From: Lentzea cavernae
GTDB taxonomy: Bacteria; Actinomycetota; Actinomycetes; Mycobacteriales; Pseudonocardiaceae
DNA length: 64,000 bases
Assembly: GCF_014653695.1 (NCBI RefSeq)
Contig: NZ_BNAR01000010.1
Coordinates: 186,001 to 250,000 of the forward strand
Direction of reading: 5' to 3'
Part shown: positions 32,126-40,946 of the stretch, piece after piece
Position numbering within the stretch: position 1 is the stretch's first letter
Layout: each line of letters begins with the position of its first letter
Made by a program: the position numbers and the translations under genes
Notes under the pieces: model-generated
Databases searched by the model: none
Told to the model about the DNA's origin: nothing
Seen by the model: only the letters and a program-made list of their open reading frames with translations

Positions 32126-33391
32126 TCAGAGGGTCGAGTACAGCGGGTGCTTCGCCGCCAGCACCTCGACGCGCGCACGCAGCTCGTCGATCGCCGCGTT
32201 CGGCTTCAGGGCCTCCGCGATCACGTCGGCGACCTCGGTGAAGTCCACCTCGCCGAACCCGCGGGTCGCGAGCGCCGGCGTGCCGATCCGCAGCCCGGAC
32301 GTCACCATCGGCGGGCGCGGGTCGTTCGGAACGGCGTTGCGGTTGACCGTGATGCCGATCTGGTGCAGCACGTCCTCGGCCTGCTTGCCGTCGAGCTCGG
32401 AGTTCACCAGGTCGACGAGCACCAGGTGCACGTCGGTGCCACCGGTCAGCACCTTCACCCCGGCGTCGGCCACGTCGGACCGCGACAGGCGCTCGGCGAG
32501 GATCCGCGCGCCCTCCAGCGTCCGGCGCTGGCGGTCGGCGAACTCGGGCGAGGCGGCGTGCTTGAACGCCACGGCCTTGCCCGCGATCACGTGCTCCAGC
32601 GGCCCGCCCTGCTGGCCGGGGAACACCGCCGAGTTGATCTTCTTGGCGATGTCCGCCTCGTTCGACAGGATCACGCCACCACGAGGACCGCCCAGCGTCT
32701 TGTGCGTGGTCGTCGTCGTCACGTGCGCGTGCGGCACGGGCGACGGGTGCAGACCGGCGGCGACGAGGCCGGCGAAGTGCGCCATGTCGACCATCAGGTA
32801 GGCCTCGACCGAGTCCGCGATGCGGCGGAACTCGGCGAAGTCCAGCTGACGCGGGTAGGCGGACCAGCCCGCGACGATCAGCTTGGGACGGTGCTCGGTG
32901 GCCAGGCGCTCGACCTCGGCCATGTCGACGCGGCCGTCGCCGTCCGAGACGTGGTACGGCACGACGTTGTAGAGCTTGCCGGAGAAGTTGATGCGCATGC
33001 CGTGCGTCAGGTGGCCGCCGTGCGCGAGGTCCAGGCCCAGGATCGTGTCGCCGGGCTGGAGCAGCGCGAACATCGCGGCCGCGTTGGCCTGCGCGCCGGA
33101 GTGCGGCTGGACGTTCGCGAAGCCGGCGCCGAAGAGCGACTTGACGCGCTCGATGGCGAGGCGCTCGACGACGTCGACGTGCTCGCAGCCGCCGTAGTAG
33201 CGGCGGCCGGGGTAGCCCTCCGCGTACTTGTTGGTCAGGACGGAGCCCTGGGCCTGGAGCACCGAGACGGGCGTGAAGTTCTCCGAGGCGATCATCTCGA
33301 GAGTGCCCTGCTGGCGTGCCAGCTCGGCCGCAACGGCCTCGGCCACCTCGGGGTCGTACTCCGCGAGGGAAGCGTTGAACTGGTCGGACAT
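32126..33391 (-). CDS. glyA: Serine hydroxymethyltransferase
   Basis: 421-aa PLP enzyme converting serine and tetrahydrofolate to glycine and methylene-tetrahydrofolate. Family hallmarks: [26 protein letters not shown], the PLP Lys in [16 protein letters not shown], and [10 protein letters not shown] near the C-terminus. Full length. Lies 13 nt after gcvT under the same glycine riboswitch, so glycine controls one-carbon flux through both. Confidence 0.97.
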   Translation of the reverse strand: MSDQFNASLAEYDPEVAEAVAAELARQQGTLEMIASENFTPVSVLQAQGSVLTNKYAEGYPGRRYYGGCEHVDVVERLAIERVKSLFGAGFANVQPHSGAQANAAAMFALLQPGDTILGLDLAHGGHLTHGMRINFSGKLYNVVPYHVSDGDGRVDMAEVERLATEHRPKLIVAGWSAYPRQLDFAEFRRIADSVEAYLMVDMAHFAGLVAAGLHPSPVPHAHVTTTTTHKTLGGPRGGVILSNEADIAKKINSAVFPGQQGGPLEHVIAGKAVAFKHAASPEFADRQRRTLEGARILAERLSRSDVADAGVKVLTGGTDVHLVLVDLVNSELDGKQAEDVLHQIGITVNRNAVPNDPRPPMVTSGLRIGTPALATRGFGEVDFTEVADVIAEALKPNAAIDELRARVEVLAAKHPLYSTL

Positions 33392-33404
33392 CTGGAAGAT
33401 CTCC

Positions 33405-34499
33405 CTACTTGGCGCGCTTGTAGAACGGAAGTGCGACGACCTCGACCGGCTGCTTCTTGCCGCGGACGTCGACCAGCAACTGGGTGCCGGGCTCGGCACT
33501 CGCCTTGGTCACGTAGGCCATGGCGACGGAGTAGCCGAGGGTCGGGGACAGCGCGCCCGACGTCACCTCGCCCACGACCTCGTCGCCGTTGAGGACCGCG
33601 TAGCCGTGACGCGGGGCGCGGCGCTCGGGGGTCTTCAGTCCGACCAGGACCGAGTCCACACCGGACTCGGCGACCTTGGTCAGCGCGTCGCGGCCCACGA
33701 AGTCGCCCGGCTTGTCGAGCTTCACGACCCGGCCCAGGTTCGCGTTGTACGGCGTGAGCGACGTCGTGAGCTCGTTGCCGTACAAGGGCATCCCGGCTTC
33801 GAGGCGCAGCGTGTCGCGGCAGCCGAGACCGCACGGCTTGAGCTCGTGCGCCTCACCGGCGGTCAGCAGCGCCGCCCAGACGGCGGGCGCGTCGGCGGGC
33901 GCGACGAAGAGCTCGAAGCCCTCCTCACCGGTGTAGCCGGTGCGGGCGAGCAGCGCGTCGACGCCGGCCACGGTGGACGGGTACGACGCGTAGTACTTGA
34001 CCGTCGACAGGTCCGTCTCGGTCAGGCCGGACAGGATCTCGACCGACTTCGGGCCCTGGATCGCGATCAACGCGTAGTCGGTCGACCTGTCGGTGACGAC
34101 GGTGTCGAAACCGGAGGCGCGTTCGACCAGGGCCTCAGCCACCACCGCAGCGTTGGAGGCGTTCGCGACGACCATGTACTCCTGGTCGCCCAGGCGGTAC
34201 ACGATCAGGTCGTCGACCACACCGCCGTCGGCCTGGGTGATCATCGTGTAGCGGGCCTTGCCCACGGCCAGCGCCGAGATGTGGCCGACGAGCGCGAAGT
34301 CGAGGGCCTCACCCGCCTGCGGACCGGTCAGGACGATCTCACCCATGTGCGTGAGGTCGAACAGGCCCGCGGTCTGGCGCACCGCGTGGTGCTCCGCGAG
34401 TTCGGACGAGTAGCGCAGCGGCATCCGCCAGCCCGCGAAGTCGGTGAACATCGCGCCGAGCTGCTCGTGCTCGGCGTTCAGAGGCGTGAGGCGGGACAT
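33405..34499 (-). CDS. gcvT: Glycine cleavage system T protein (aminomethyltransferase)
   Basis: 364-aa GcvT, which transfers the aminomethyl group from lipoyl-H protein to tetrahydrofolate. Shows [33 protein letters not shown] [13 protein letters not shown] and [19 protein letters not shown], all typical. gcvH and gcvP are not in the window. First gene downstream of the glycine riboswitch. Confidence 0.97.
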   Translation of the reverse strand: MSRLTPLNAEHEQLGAMFTDFAGWRMPLRYSSELAEHHAVRQTAGLFDLTHMGEIVLTGPQAGEALDFALVGHISALAVGKARYTMITQADGGVVDDLIVYRLGDQEYMVVANASNAAVVAEALVERASGFDTVVTDRSTDYALIAIQGPKSVEILSGLTETDLSTVKYYASYPSTVAGVDALLARTGYTGEEGFELFVAPADAPAVWAALLTAGEAHELKPCGLGCRDTLRLEAGMPLYGNELTTSLTPYNANLGRVVKLDKPGDFVGRDALTKVAESGVDSVLVGLKTPERRAPRHGYAVLNGDEVVGEVTSGALSPTLGYSVAMAYVTKASAEPGTQLLVDVRGKKQPVEVVALPFYKRAK

Positions 34500-34597
34500 C
34501 AGAACGCTCCTCCAGGGTGCGCCAAAGAGCCGGACGTGGCCGGCTGAGGCATCAGAAGAATGACACGGTCCATCGGAGACTCCTCACCAGAGCGAGC

Positions 34598-34776
34598 CTC
34601 CCCCTCTGTCATGAGCCTGAGAGCTTCACCACCGCAGTGGTTTGCACCGTGGGCGAGGCTGCCGAGCAGCCTGCTTTTCAGAGTTGCCTTCGTCGCGCGG
34701 TACCTGTACCTGAGAGATTCCGGGGAGGAGTTGCTCCTACGGTGCTCCCGCTGAAGGGAGCTCTCCCGCGCGACAT
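34598..34776 (-). promoter_or_regulatory. Tandem glycine riboswitch
   Basis: Two consecutive glycine aptamers upstream of gcvT. The first (about 34693-34776) reads GCGCGGGAGAGC ... CACCG.AGGAGCAA ... TCTCTCAGG; the second (about 34598-34692) has CTCTGAAAAGCAG ... CACGGTGCAAAC ... GCTCTCAGG ... ACAGAG. Sequence blocks match the known aptamer consensus. Expected to switch the glycine cleavage/SHMT operon on when glycine is high. Confidence 0.9.
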
Positions 34777-34823
34777 CGACGGCCGTGTTCAGTTGGTAGC
34801 CCCAGACGCTAGCAGGCCAAACG

Positions 34824-35126
34824 TCACAGCGGGACGCCCTGCGCAGTCTTCTCGACCACCTTGCGCTCAGCCCAGAAGGACAGGAACGGGATCGTGCCGG
34901 CGAGCAGCACCAGCGCGGTGCCCTTGATCGACCAGCGCAGCTTCAGCGCGAGGTCGACGGAAAGCACCAGGTAGATGGCGTAGAGGAAGCCGTGGATCGG
35001 GCCCACGACCTTCATCGCGCCGCCCATGTCCGCCGCGTACTTGAGCACCATGGCCACGACCAGGAGCAGCAGGAAGACTCCGACCACGTAAGCCATGACC
35101 CTGAACCGGGTCAACGCACCCTTCAT
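34824..35126 (-). CDS. DUF3817 small membrane protein
   Basis: 100-aa protein with three membrane helices; FRVMAYVVGVFLLLLVVAMVLKY and GPIHGFLYAIYLVLSVDLALKLRW are typical of DUF3817, a family with no known function. ATG 35126 is used; an in-frame TTG at 35144 overlaps the upstream stop (TTGA) and cannot be excluded. Probably an operon with the upstream membrane protein. Confidence 0.88.
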   Translation of the reverse strand: MKGALTRFRVMAYVVGVFLLLLVVAMVLKYAADMGGAMKVVGPIHGFLYAIYLVLSVDLALKLRWSIKGTALVLLAGTIPFLSFWAERKVVEKTAQGVPL

Positions 35127-35140
35127 CTGCCCGCCTTCGC

Positions 35141-35509
35141 TCAACGACCGTCCCGCGCGTTGAGGTCCGCGAGCATGCGGTTGTAGGCCGCGAGCTCCGC
35201 GTCTTCGTCATCGTCGAAGTGTTCGACAGGCGCGGGTTTGACGGCGTCAACGGTACTGACCGGCTGGGGAGCCGGCGCAACCGGATCCTCGTCACGGCGC
35301 TGACGTGCCAGACGGCGGAACCGCCACACCATGAAGAGCGGGAAGAGACCGAAGAGCGGCCACTGGAGCACGTACCCGAGGTTCTGGAACGTGCCGCTGG
35401 CGGACTCGAAGCGCTGCCACTGCCACCACGCGAGCCCGCAACAGGCGACCAGCGCCGCCAGGCAGGCGAACGCGATCAGCACACGTTGGGGAGTAAGGAG
35501 GCCGCGCAC
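35141..35509 (-). CDS. Small membrane protein of unknown function
   Basis: 122-aa protein with two hydrophobic helices (RVLIAFACLAALVACCGLAW and QWPLFGLFPLFMVWRF), then a Pro-rich acidic tail with EHFDDDEDAELAAYNRMLADLNARDGR. The tail motif YNRMLADLN is typical of proteins found next to DUF3817 in actinomycetes. GTG 35509 has TAGTGT 7 nt upstream, suggesting leaderless translation; GTG 35518 is an alternative. Function unknown. Confidence 0.75.
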   Translation of the reverse strand: MRGLLTPQRVLIAFACLAALVACCGLAWWQWQRFESASGTFQNLGYVLQWPLFGLFPLFMVWRFRRLARQRRDEDPVAPAPQPVSTVDAVKPAPVEHFDDDEDAELAAYNRMLADLNARDGR

Positions 35510-35702
35510 GACCTCCACACTACTTGGGTGAGACCTCCGCGAAGAGGAGGCCACCCTGTGGGGTGTGAGGGCCTCAGCCCTCAGCGGAAAACGGCGCACG
35601 AACGTGGACGAACGAACGGTCGGCTAGCGCGCTCCGCACGAGCGCGCGTGCCCGTTCGACAAGTGGATACAGGGCTCCCGCCTCCGAGAGCCCGTCACCG
35701 AA

Positions 35703-36194
35703 CTACGCCACGCCGTCCCGGCGCTGCCTCTGCAGACGAGCAACGCACCAGGCCGCGGCGGAGCCACGACGAAGGTGCTGGAGAACCGTCATCGGTCCCA
35801 GGCGCCTCCCGAGATCGGCAGGGGACAGGCCGGCCGCGCGGTAGTCGAGCGCGCGCTGGTCCAACGGGCTGATGCCCGCGTCCCACCACTGCTCGGCCTC
35901 GGCGACGTCGCCCACCAGCTGCCAGTAGCTCGCCGCGGCGGCGAGCAGTGCCTCGGGTGCCTCCGGCGCCCGCTTGCGCATCGCGGCCACGTAGGCCGGA
36001 TCCGCAGAGTCGACCTTGACCAAGCCACGCGACCCGCTCCTGCCTCCCCGCTGCACGGGGATGCCTGGCGCCGAGGGGGGAGCCTCCGCGAGCCATGCGT
36101 TCTTGATCCGGTTCACCTCCTGCATCTCTGCGTCATCAGACCGTTCAGCCGCCCACTGCTGCAACAGCTCGTGGACCCCGGAGTCCTCGACCAT
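35703..36194 (-). CDS. Hypothetical cytoplasmic protein
   Basis: 163-aa protein from ATG 36194 with GAGGAGG 5 nt upstream. Mostly helical by composition (LLQQWAAERSDDAEMQEVNRIKNAWLAEAPP ... APEALLAAAASYWQLVGDVAEAEQWWDAGISPLDQRALDYRAAGLSPADLGRRLG). The last part, with ISPLDQRALDYRAAGLSPADL, looks like a short helical repeat or HTH-like segment. No membrane or signal sequence. Not recognised. Confidence 0.75.
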   Translation of the reverse strand: MVEDSGVHELLQQWAAERSDDAEMQEVNRIKNAWLAEAPPSAPGIPVQRGGRSGSRGLVKVDSADPAYVAAMRKRAPEAPEALLAAAASYWQLVGDVAEAEQWWDAGISPLDQRALDYRAAGLSPADLGRRLGPMTVLQHLRRGSAAAWCVARLQRQRRDGVA

Positions 36195-36358
36195 ATGTGC
36201 CTCCTCGTCGGTCGGGGATCGGCCATTGCAGCGGAAGGTATTCGGTAGGTCTGACAATCGCCAGACCCTGAATCACCAGAACACCCGTTACCAGTGCGTG
36301 ATTGGCCGCATTCCACCCGTCCGGCTCAACGCAGATGGCCGAGGATCACCGTCCGTCA

Positions 36359-36538
36359 CTAGCTGAGCGGGGTGGCCGTCCCGAAGAGGCTCCTGATGAA
36401 GGTGATGATCGACTCCGCTCCGTCCCGCAGCCAGCCGAGAGCCGTCTGGACCGCCGAAGCGGACTCCTCGGGCCGGGTGATCAGGAGGAACAGCACCAGC
36501 GCGACGCCCGCCAGCACTAGCACCTTCTTGAGGTTCAC
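36359..36538 (-). CDS. 59-aa membrane peptide
   Basis: GTG start with GGAGAGG 5 nt upstream. One N-terminal membrane helix (KKVLVLAGVALVLFLLI), then a short amphipathic tail (ALGWLRDGAESIITFIRSLFG). Common type of conserved small actinobacterial membrane protein; function unknown. Confidence 0.8.
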   Translation of the reverse strand: MNLKKVLVLAGVALVLFLLITRPEESASAVQTALGWLRDGAESIITFIRSLFGTATPLS

Positions 36539-36874
36539 AGGTACCTCTCCGTCCGTGTGGTTCACCGGTCGGGCGGCTGGCCGCCCGTGTCACCCGTCAT
36601 GGTCCCTCATTCACCCGGCCGATGAACAACGACCACGCCAAACTCCTCCCAGGTTCTGCCAGCGGCACACGCCTGCACGGCGGCCAACGTCACCCGAATG
36701 GCGGCTAAAGAGGGGCGTCAACAGCGCCGATGTCCTGGGCACGAGGTGAACACGAACCCCTCGCATCCCACAGCTTGGAAGAGAGACTGTTGCACCGGGC
36801 CTCACCCGGATGCCGAACGTGTCCCATCACGCACCGTCACGCCTTCGTGGCGCAATTAATGCGCACCCGAACAT
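36539..36874. other. Intergenic, no gene seen
   Basis: About 335 nt between the membrane peptide and the CaiB gene. Frames here have poor codon bias. AT-rich stretch at 36850-36895 near the CaiB 3' end. No terminator with T-run identified. Confidence 0.4.
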
Positions 36875-38014
36875 TCATCCAATTACTCCAGACCGCCGCA
36901 GTTCCACAATGCGGTCGTCCGCCACACCCATGTCGGCAAGCACTTCCCCGGTGTTCGTCCCGACCGGGACCGGCGGCGTCGGAACCGCCGCGGGAGTGCG
37001 GTCGAACCGCGGGGCCGGCGCGGGGTGCAGCGCCCCGGCGACGTCCACGAACGAGTCGCGGGCCGCGTTGTACGGATGACGCGCCGCCTCGGCCGGGGTG
37101 AGCACCGGCGCCAGGCACGCGTCCGTGTCCAGCGCGAGGCCGGCCCACTCGTCCCGCGTCCGCGTCTTCACCGCCGCCGCGATGCGTTCCCGCAGCTCGG
37201 GCCAGTTCGCCGGGTCGTTGCGCGAGGGCGCGTCCTGCAGCCCCAGCACGCGGACCAGGTCGGCGTAGAACTTCTCCTCCAGCGCGCCGACGGCCACGTA
37301 CTGCCCGTCCGCGGCCTCGTAGACGTCGTAGAACGGCACTCCGCCGTCGAGCATGTTCTCGCCGCGGCCGCCCTGCCACATGCCCGCCGAGCGCATCCCG
37401 TGCAGGAACGTCGTCAGCAACGCGGCCCCGTCGACCATGGCCGCGTCGACCACCTGGCCACGTCCGGAGCGTTCCCGTTCGTACAGCGCGGCGAGCACAC
37501 CGAGGGCCAGCAGCAGCCCTCCCCCGCCGAAGTCGCCGAGCAGGTTGATCGGGAACGACGGCGGCCCGCCGGCGCGTCCCAGTGGCTCCAGCGCGCCCGC
37601 GACGGCGATGTAGTTGATGTCGTGCCCGGCGCGGTCGGACAGCGGCCCGTCCTGACCCCAGCCGGTCATCCGCCCGTAGATGAGGCGCGGGTTGCGGGCG
37701 AGGCACTGCGCCGGCCCGATGCCCAGCCGTTCGGTGACGCCCGGCCGGAAGCCCTCGACGAGCACGTCGGAGCGTTCGACGAGCCGCAGCACCAGTTCGG
37801 CACCCTCCGGCTTGCGGGTGTCGATCGCGATCGAGCGACGGTTGCGGCCGAGGAAGTCGCCGGGGATGGTCTGCACGCTCCCCGGCTTGTGCACCTGGAC
37901 CACGTCCGCGCCCAGGTCGGCCAGCACCATGCACGCGAACGGCGCGGGCGCGAGGCCCGCGAGCTCGACGACGCGAAGTCCCGCCAGGGGCCCGCTCCCA
38001 GAAGGGGTGCTCAC
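36875..38014 (-). CDS. CaiB/BaiF family CoA-transferase or acyl-CoA racemase
   Basis: 379-aa family III CoA-transferase fold. LAGLRVVELAGLAPAPFACMVLADLGADVV, NRRSIAIDTRKPEGAEL, VLVEGFRPGVTERLG and DINYIAVAGALEPLGRAGGPP are characteristic; HDINY carries the His of alpha-methylacyl-CoA racemases (Amacr/Mcr), which this resembles most. The start GTG overlaps the acyl-CoA dehydrogenase stop (GTGA), so it likely racemises 2-methyl-branched acyl-CoA ahead of oxidation. Confidence 0.88.
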   Translation of the reverse strand: MSTPSGSGPLAGLRVVELAGLAPAPFACMVLADLGADVVQVHKPGSVQTIPGDFLGRNRRSIAIDTRKPEGAELVLRLVERSDVLVEGFRPGVTERLGIGPAQCLARNPRLIYGRMTGWGQDGPLSDRAGHDINYIAVAGALEPLGRAGGPPSFPINLLGDFGGGGLLLALGVLAALYERERSGRGQVVDAAMVDGAALLTTFLHGMRSAGMWQGGRGENMLDGGVPFYDVYEAADGQYVAVGALEEKFYADLVRVLGLQDAPSRNDPANWPELRERIAAAVKTRTRDEWAGLALDTDACLAPVLTPAEAARHPYNAARDSFVDVAGALHPAPAPRFDRTPAAVPTPPVPVGTNTGEVLADMGVADDRIVELRRSGVIG

Positions 38015-39147
38015 AGGGACCTCGCGATGATTTCCTTCATGATCTCGTTCGTGCCGCCGTAGATCCGCTGCACGCGGGCGTCTGACCAGGCACGTGCGAT
38101 CGGGTACTCGTTCATGTAGCCGTAGCCGCCGAAGAGCTGCACGCACTCGTCGACGACCTTGCTCAGCCGGTCGCTGGCCCACCACTTCGCCATGGCGGCG
38201 GTCGGCACGTCGAGCTCGCCCTTCAGGTGCTTCTCAATGCACTCGTCGATGAACGCCCTGGTCACAGCAGCCTCGGTGGCGCACTCGGCGAGCTTGAACC
38301 GGGTGTTCTGGAACTTGATCAGCTCCTTGCCGAACGCCTTGCGGTCCTTCACGTACGACAACGTGAGGTCGACGGCCGCTTCGATGCCCGCGATGCAGCA
38401 GACGCCGATGATCAGGCGTTCCTGCGGCAGCTGCTGCATGAGCTGGACGAACCCGAGGCCCTCCTGCCCGCCCAGCAGGTTCGCGGCGGGCACGCGGACG
38501 TCGTCGAAGAACAGCTCGGCGGTGTCCTGCCCCTTCATGCCGACCTTGTCGAGCACGCGGCCGCGCCGGATGTCGTTCTCCACGACGAGCAGCGAGATGC
38601 CGGTGGCGCCCTGCGCCGGGTCGGTCTTGGCCACGACGATCACCAGGTCGGCGTGCACGCCGTTGGTGATGAACGTCTTCGAGCCGTTGATGACGTACTC
38701 GTCGCCGTCCTTGATGGCCTTCGTGCGGATGCCCTGGAGGTCGGAGCCCGCGCCCGGTTCGGTCATCGCGATCGCGCCGACGTACTCGCCGGAGGCGAGC
38801 TTGGGCAGCCAGCGCTGCTTCTGCTCCTCCGTGCCGTAGGAGTTGAGGTAGTGGGCGACGATGCCGCTGTGGACGCTGTTGCCCCACGCGCTGTCGCCTG
38901 CCCGTGCCTGCTCCTCGAGCAACACGGCCTCGTGCGCGAACGTGCCGCCGCCCCCGCCGTACTCCTCGGGGATGCTCAGGCACAGCAGTCCGAGCTCACC
39001 GGCCTTGCGCCAGAGTTCGCGGTCGACCTGCTTCTGCTCCGCGAAGCGTTCGGCGTTCGGCGTGACCTCCTTCTCGAAGAACGTGCGCGCGAGCTGCCGC
39101 AACTGGTCCAGGTCGCTGTCCATCCACCGCGATCGACGCTCTGCCAT
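38011..39147 (-). CDS. Acyl-CoA dehydrogenase
   Basis: 378-aa FAD enzyme for the first step of acyl-CoA beta-oxidation. IAMTEPGAGSDLQGI and KTFITNGVHADL (FAD site), then YVKDRKAFGKELIKFQNTRFKLAE and QLFGGYGYMNEYPIARAWSDARVQRIYGGTNEIMKEII. The catalytic Glu lies in YGGTNE. ATG 39147; ATG 39123 is an alternative. Operon with the CaiB/BaiF gene. Confidence 0.93.
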   Translation of the reverse strand: MAERRSRWMDSDLDQLRQLARTFFEKEVTPNAERFAEQKQVDRELWRKAGELGLLCLSIPEEYGGGGGTFAHEAVLLEEQARAGDSAWGNSVHSGIVAHYLNSYGTEEQKQRWLPKLASGEYVGAIAMTEPGAGSDLQGIRTKAIKDGDEYVINGSKTFITNGVHADLVIVVAKTDPAQGATGISLLVVENDIRRGRVLDKVGMKGQDTAELFFDDVRVPAANLLGGQEGLGFVQLMQQLPQERLIIGVCCIAGIEAAVDLTLSYVKDRKAFGKELIKFQNTRFKLAECATEAAVTRAFIDECIEKHLKGELDVPTAAMAKWWASDRLSKVVDECVQLFGGYGYMNEYPIARAWSDARVQRIYGGTNEIMKEIIARSL

Positions 39148-39252
39148 GCGGTCCACGAAACCACCGGGCGGTGATCCACGCCATGACCGCCGCGCCACTC
39201 CGACCCGGAAAAACTGAGCGAAATTCCCACCCCGTCGTACAGACTGGCCGGT

Positions 39253-39687
39253 ATGGAGATCCATCAGGTCGCGCCGGACGAGTGGCGGCTGTGGCGCGAC
39301 ATCCGCCTGGAGGCGCTGTCCAGCGACCCCGAGGAGTTCGGGTCGACGCTGGCCGTCGAGCAGGAGTTCGACGAGGCCGAGTGGCGCGAGCGCGCCGCGG
39401 AGGGCCTGAAGGTCGTCGCGCTCGACGACGACCCCGTCGCCTTGGTCGCGGCCACCGCGAAGCCCGAGGGGCTCTACCTCTACTCGATGTGGGTGCGGCC
39501 CTCCCACCGCGGCCGCGGGCTCGGGGAAGGGCTGCTCAAGGCCGTTCTGGCGTGGGCGGTGCAGGAGGGCTGGAAGGTCGTCCGGCTGCGCGTGTGGGTG
39601 GACAACCTGCCTGCTCGCAGGCTCTACAAGAGGCTCGGGTTCGTCGACACGGAGGATCCCGAGTACCTCCAGCTCGCGGTGAGCTAA
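39253..39687 (+). CDS. GNAT-family N-acetyltransferase
   Basis: 144-aa single-domain GNAT. Acetyl-CoA site VRPSHRGRGLGEGLL, then VRLRVWVDNLPARRLYKRLGFVDT, the usual motif B. Such proteins acetylate amines, from ribosomal proteins to antibiotics; the substrate is unknown. Ends 55 nt before the thiolase. Confidence 0.88.
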   Translation: MEIHQVAPDEWRLWRDIRLEALSSDPEEFGSTLAVEQEFDEAEWRERAAEGLKVVALDDDPVALVAATAKPEGLYLYSMWVRPSHRGRGLGEGLLKAVLAWAVQEGWKVVRLRVWVDNLPARRLYKRLGFVDTEDPEYLQLAVS

Positions 39688-39730
39688 TCGGTCACCCTTC
39701 GCGGTCATGGCCAGCTCCCGCACGCGGGCC

Positions 39731-39742
39731 TAGCGTGGTGTC
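39731..39742 (+). promoter_or_regulatory. Leaderless promoter of thiolase operon
   Basis: TAGCGT at 39731-39736 is exactly 6 nt before the ATG; no Shine-Dalgarno is seen. Confidence 0.55.
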
Positions 39743-40945
39743 ATGAGCGAAGCCTTGATCTTCGACGCGGTGCGCACGCCGCGCGGCAAGGGGAAGCGCG
39801 GGTCGCTGCACAGCGTCAAGCCCGTGGATCTGGCCGCCGGTGTGCTGCGCGCGCTGTCCGAACGCAACTCCCTCGACACCTCCGCGGTGGACGACGTCGT
39901 GTTCGGCGTGGTCTCCCCGCTCGGCGAGCAGGGCGGCGACATCGCCCGCACGGCGGTGCTGGCCGCGGGGTGGGACCAGCGTCCCGCCGGCGTGCAGCTC
40001 AACAGGTTCTGCGCGTCCGGGCTCGAGTCGGTGAACCTCGCCGCGGCCAAGGTCGCGTCCGGGTTCGAGGACCTCGTGGTGGCGGGTGGCGTCGAATCGA
40101 TGTCGCGCGTGCCGATGGGGTCCGACGGTGGTGCGTGGGCGATCGACCCCGCCACCAACTTCGACCTGTCGTTCGTGCCGCAGGGCGTCTCGGCCGACCT
40201 GATCGCGACGCTCGAGGGCTTCTCCCGCACGGACGTCGACGAGTGGGCCGCCCGGTCGCACGCCCGCGCGTTCGAGGCGCAGAAGAACGGCTGGTTCGAG
40301 CGGTCCGTCGTGCCGGTCGTGGACCAGAACGGCACGGTGGTGCTCAAGGAGGACGAGACGATCCGTCCCGAGTCCACCGTGGAGTCCCTGGGCAGGCTCA
40401 AGCCGAGCTTCCAGTTCCACGGCGACCTCGGCTACGACACCGTCGCGATCGACCGCTACCCCACCGTCGAGCGCATCAGCCACGTGCACACGCCGGGCAA
40501 CTCGTCGCAGATCGTCGACGGCTCCGCGGCGATGCTGATCGGTTCGGCGGCCGCCGGCAAGGCCCTCGGCCTGACCGCGCGCGCCCGCATCGTGTCCGTC
40601 GCGGTCGTGGGCACCGAGCCGACGATCATGCTGACCGGGCCGGCGCCGTCCGCGCGCAAGGCGCTGGACAAGGCGGGCCTCTCGGTCGAGGACATCGACC
40701 TGTTCGAGGTCAACGAGGCGTTCTCGTCGGTCGTGCTGAAGTTCCTGCGGGACATGGACGTCCCCGAGGACAAGGTCAACGTCAACGGCGGCGCGATCGC
40801 GCTGGGCCACCCGCTCGGCGCCACCGGCTGCATGATCCTGGGCACGCTCCTGGACGAGCTGGAGCGCCGGGACCTGCGCCGGGGCCTCGCCACGCTGTGC
40901 GTGGGCGGCGGCATGGGTATCGCGACGATCATCGAGAGGGTCTGA
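39743..40945 (+). CDS. Acetyl-CoA C-acyltransferase (thiolase, FadA type)
   Basis: 400-aa thiolase that splits 3-ketoacyl-CoA in the last step of beta-oxidation. Active-site Cys in [18 protein letters not shown] with the catalytic His, and the second Cys in [11 protein letters not shown] 1 nt upstream of the next gene's operon, with the FadB-type fusion starting 1 nt after this stop, so the two subunits are co-translated and probably form the trifunctional complex. Confidence 0.95.
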   Translation: MSEALIFDAVRTPRGKGKRGSLHSVKPVDLAAGVLRALSERNSLDTSAVDDVVFGVVSPLGEQGGDIARTAVLAAGWDQRPAGVQLNRFCASGLESVNLAAAKVASGFEDLVVAGGVESMSRVPMGSDGGAWAIDPATNFDLSFVPQGVSADLIATLEGFSRTDVDEWAARSHARAFEAQKNGWFERSVVPVVDQNGTVVLKEDETIRPESTVESLGRLKPSFQFHGDLGYDTVAIDRYPTVERISHVHTPGNSSQIVDGSAAMLIGSAAAGKALGLTARARIVSVAVVGTEPTIMLTGPAPSARKALDKAGLSVEDIDLFEVNEAFSSVVLKFLRDMDVPEDKVNVNGGAIALGHPLGATGCMILGTLLDELERRDLRRGLATLCVGGGMGIATIIERV

Positions 40946-40946
40946 G

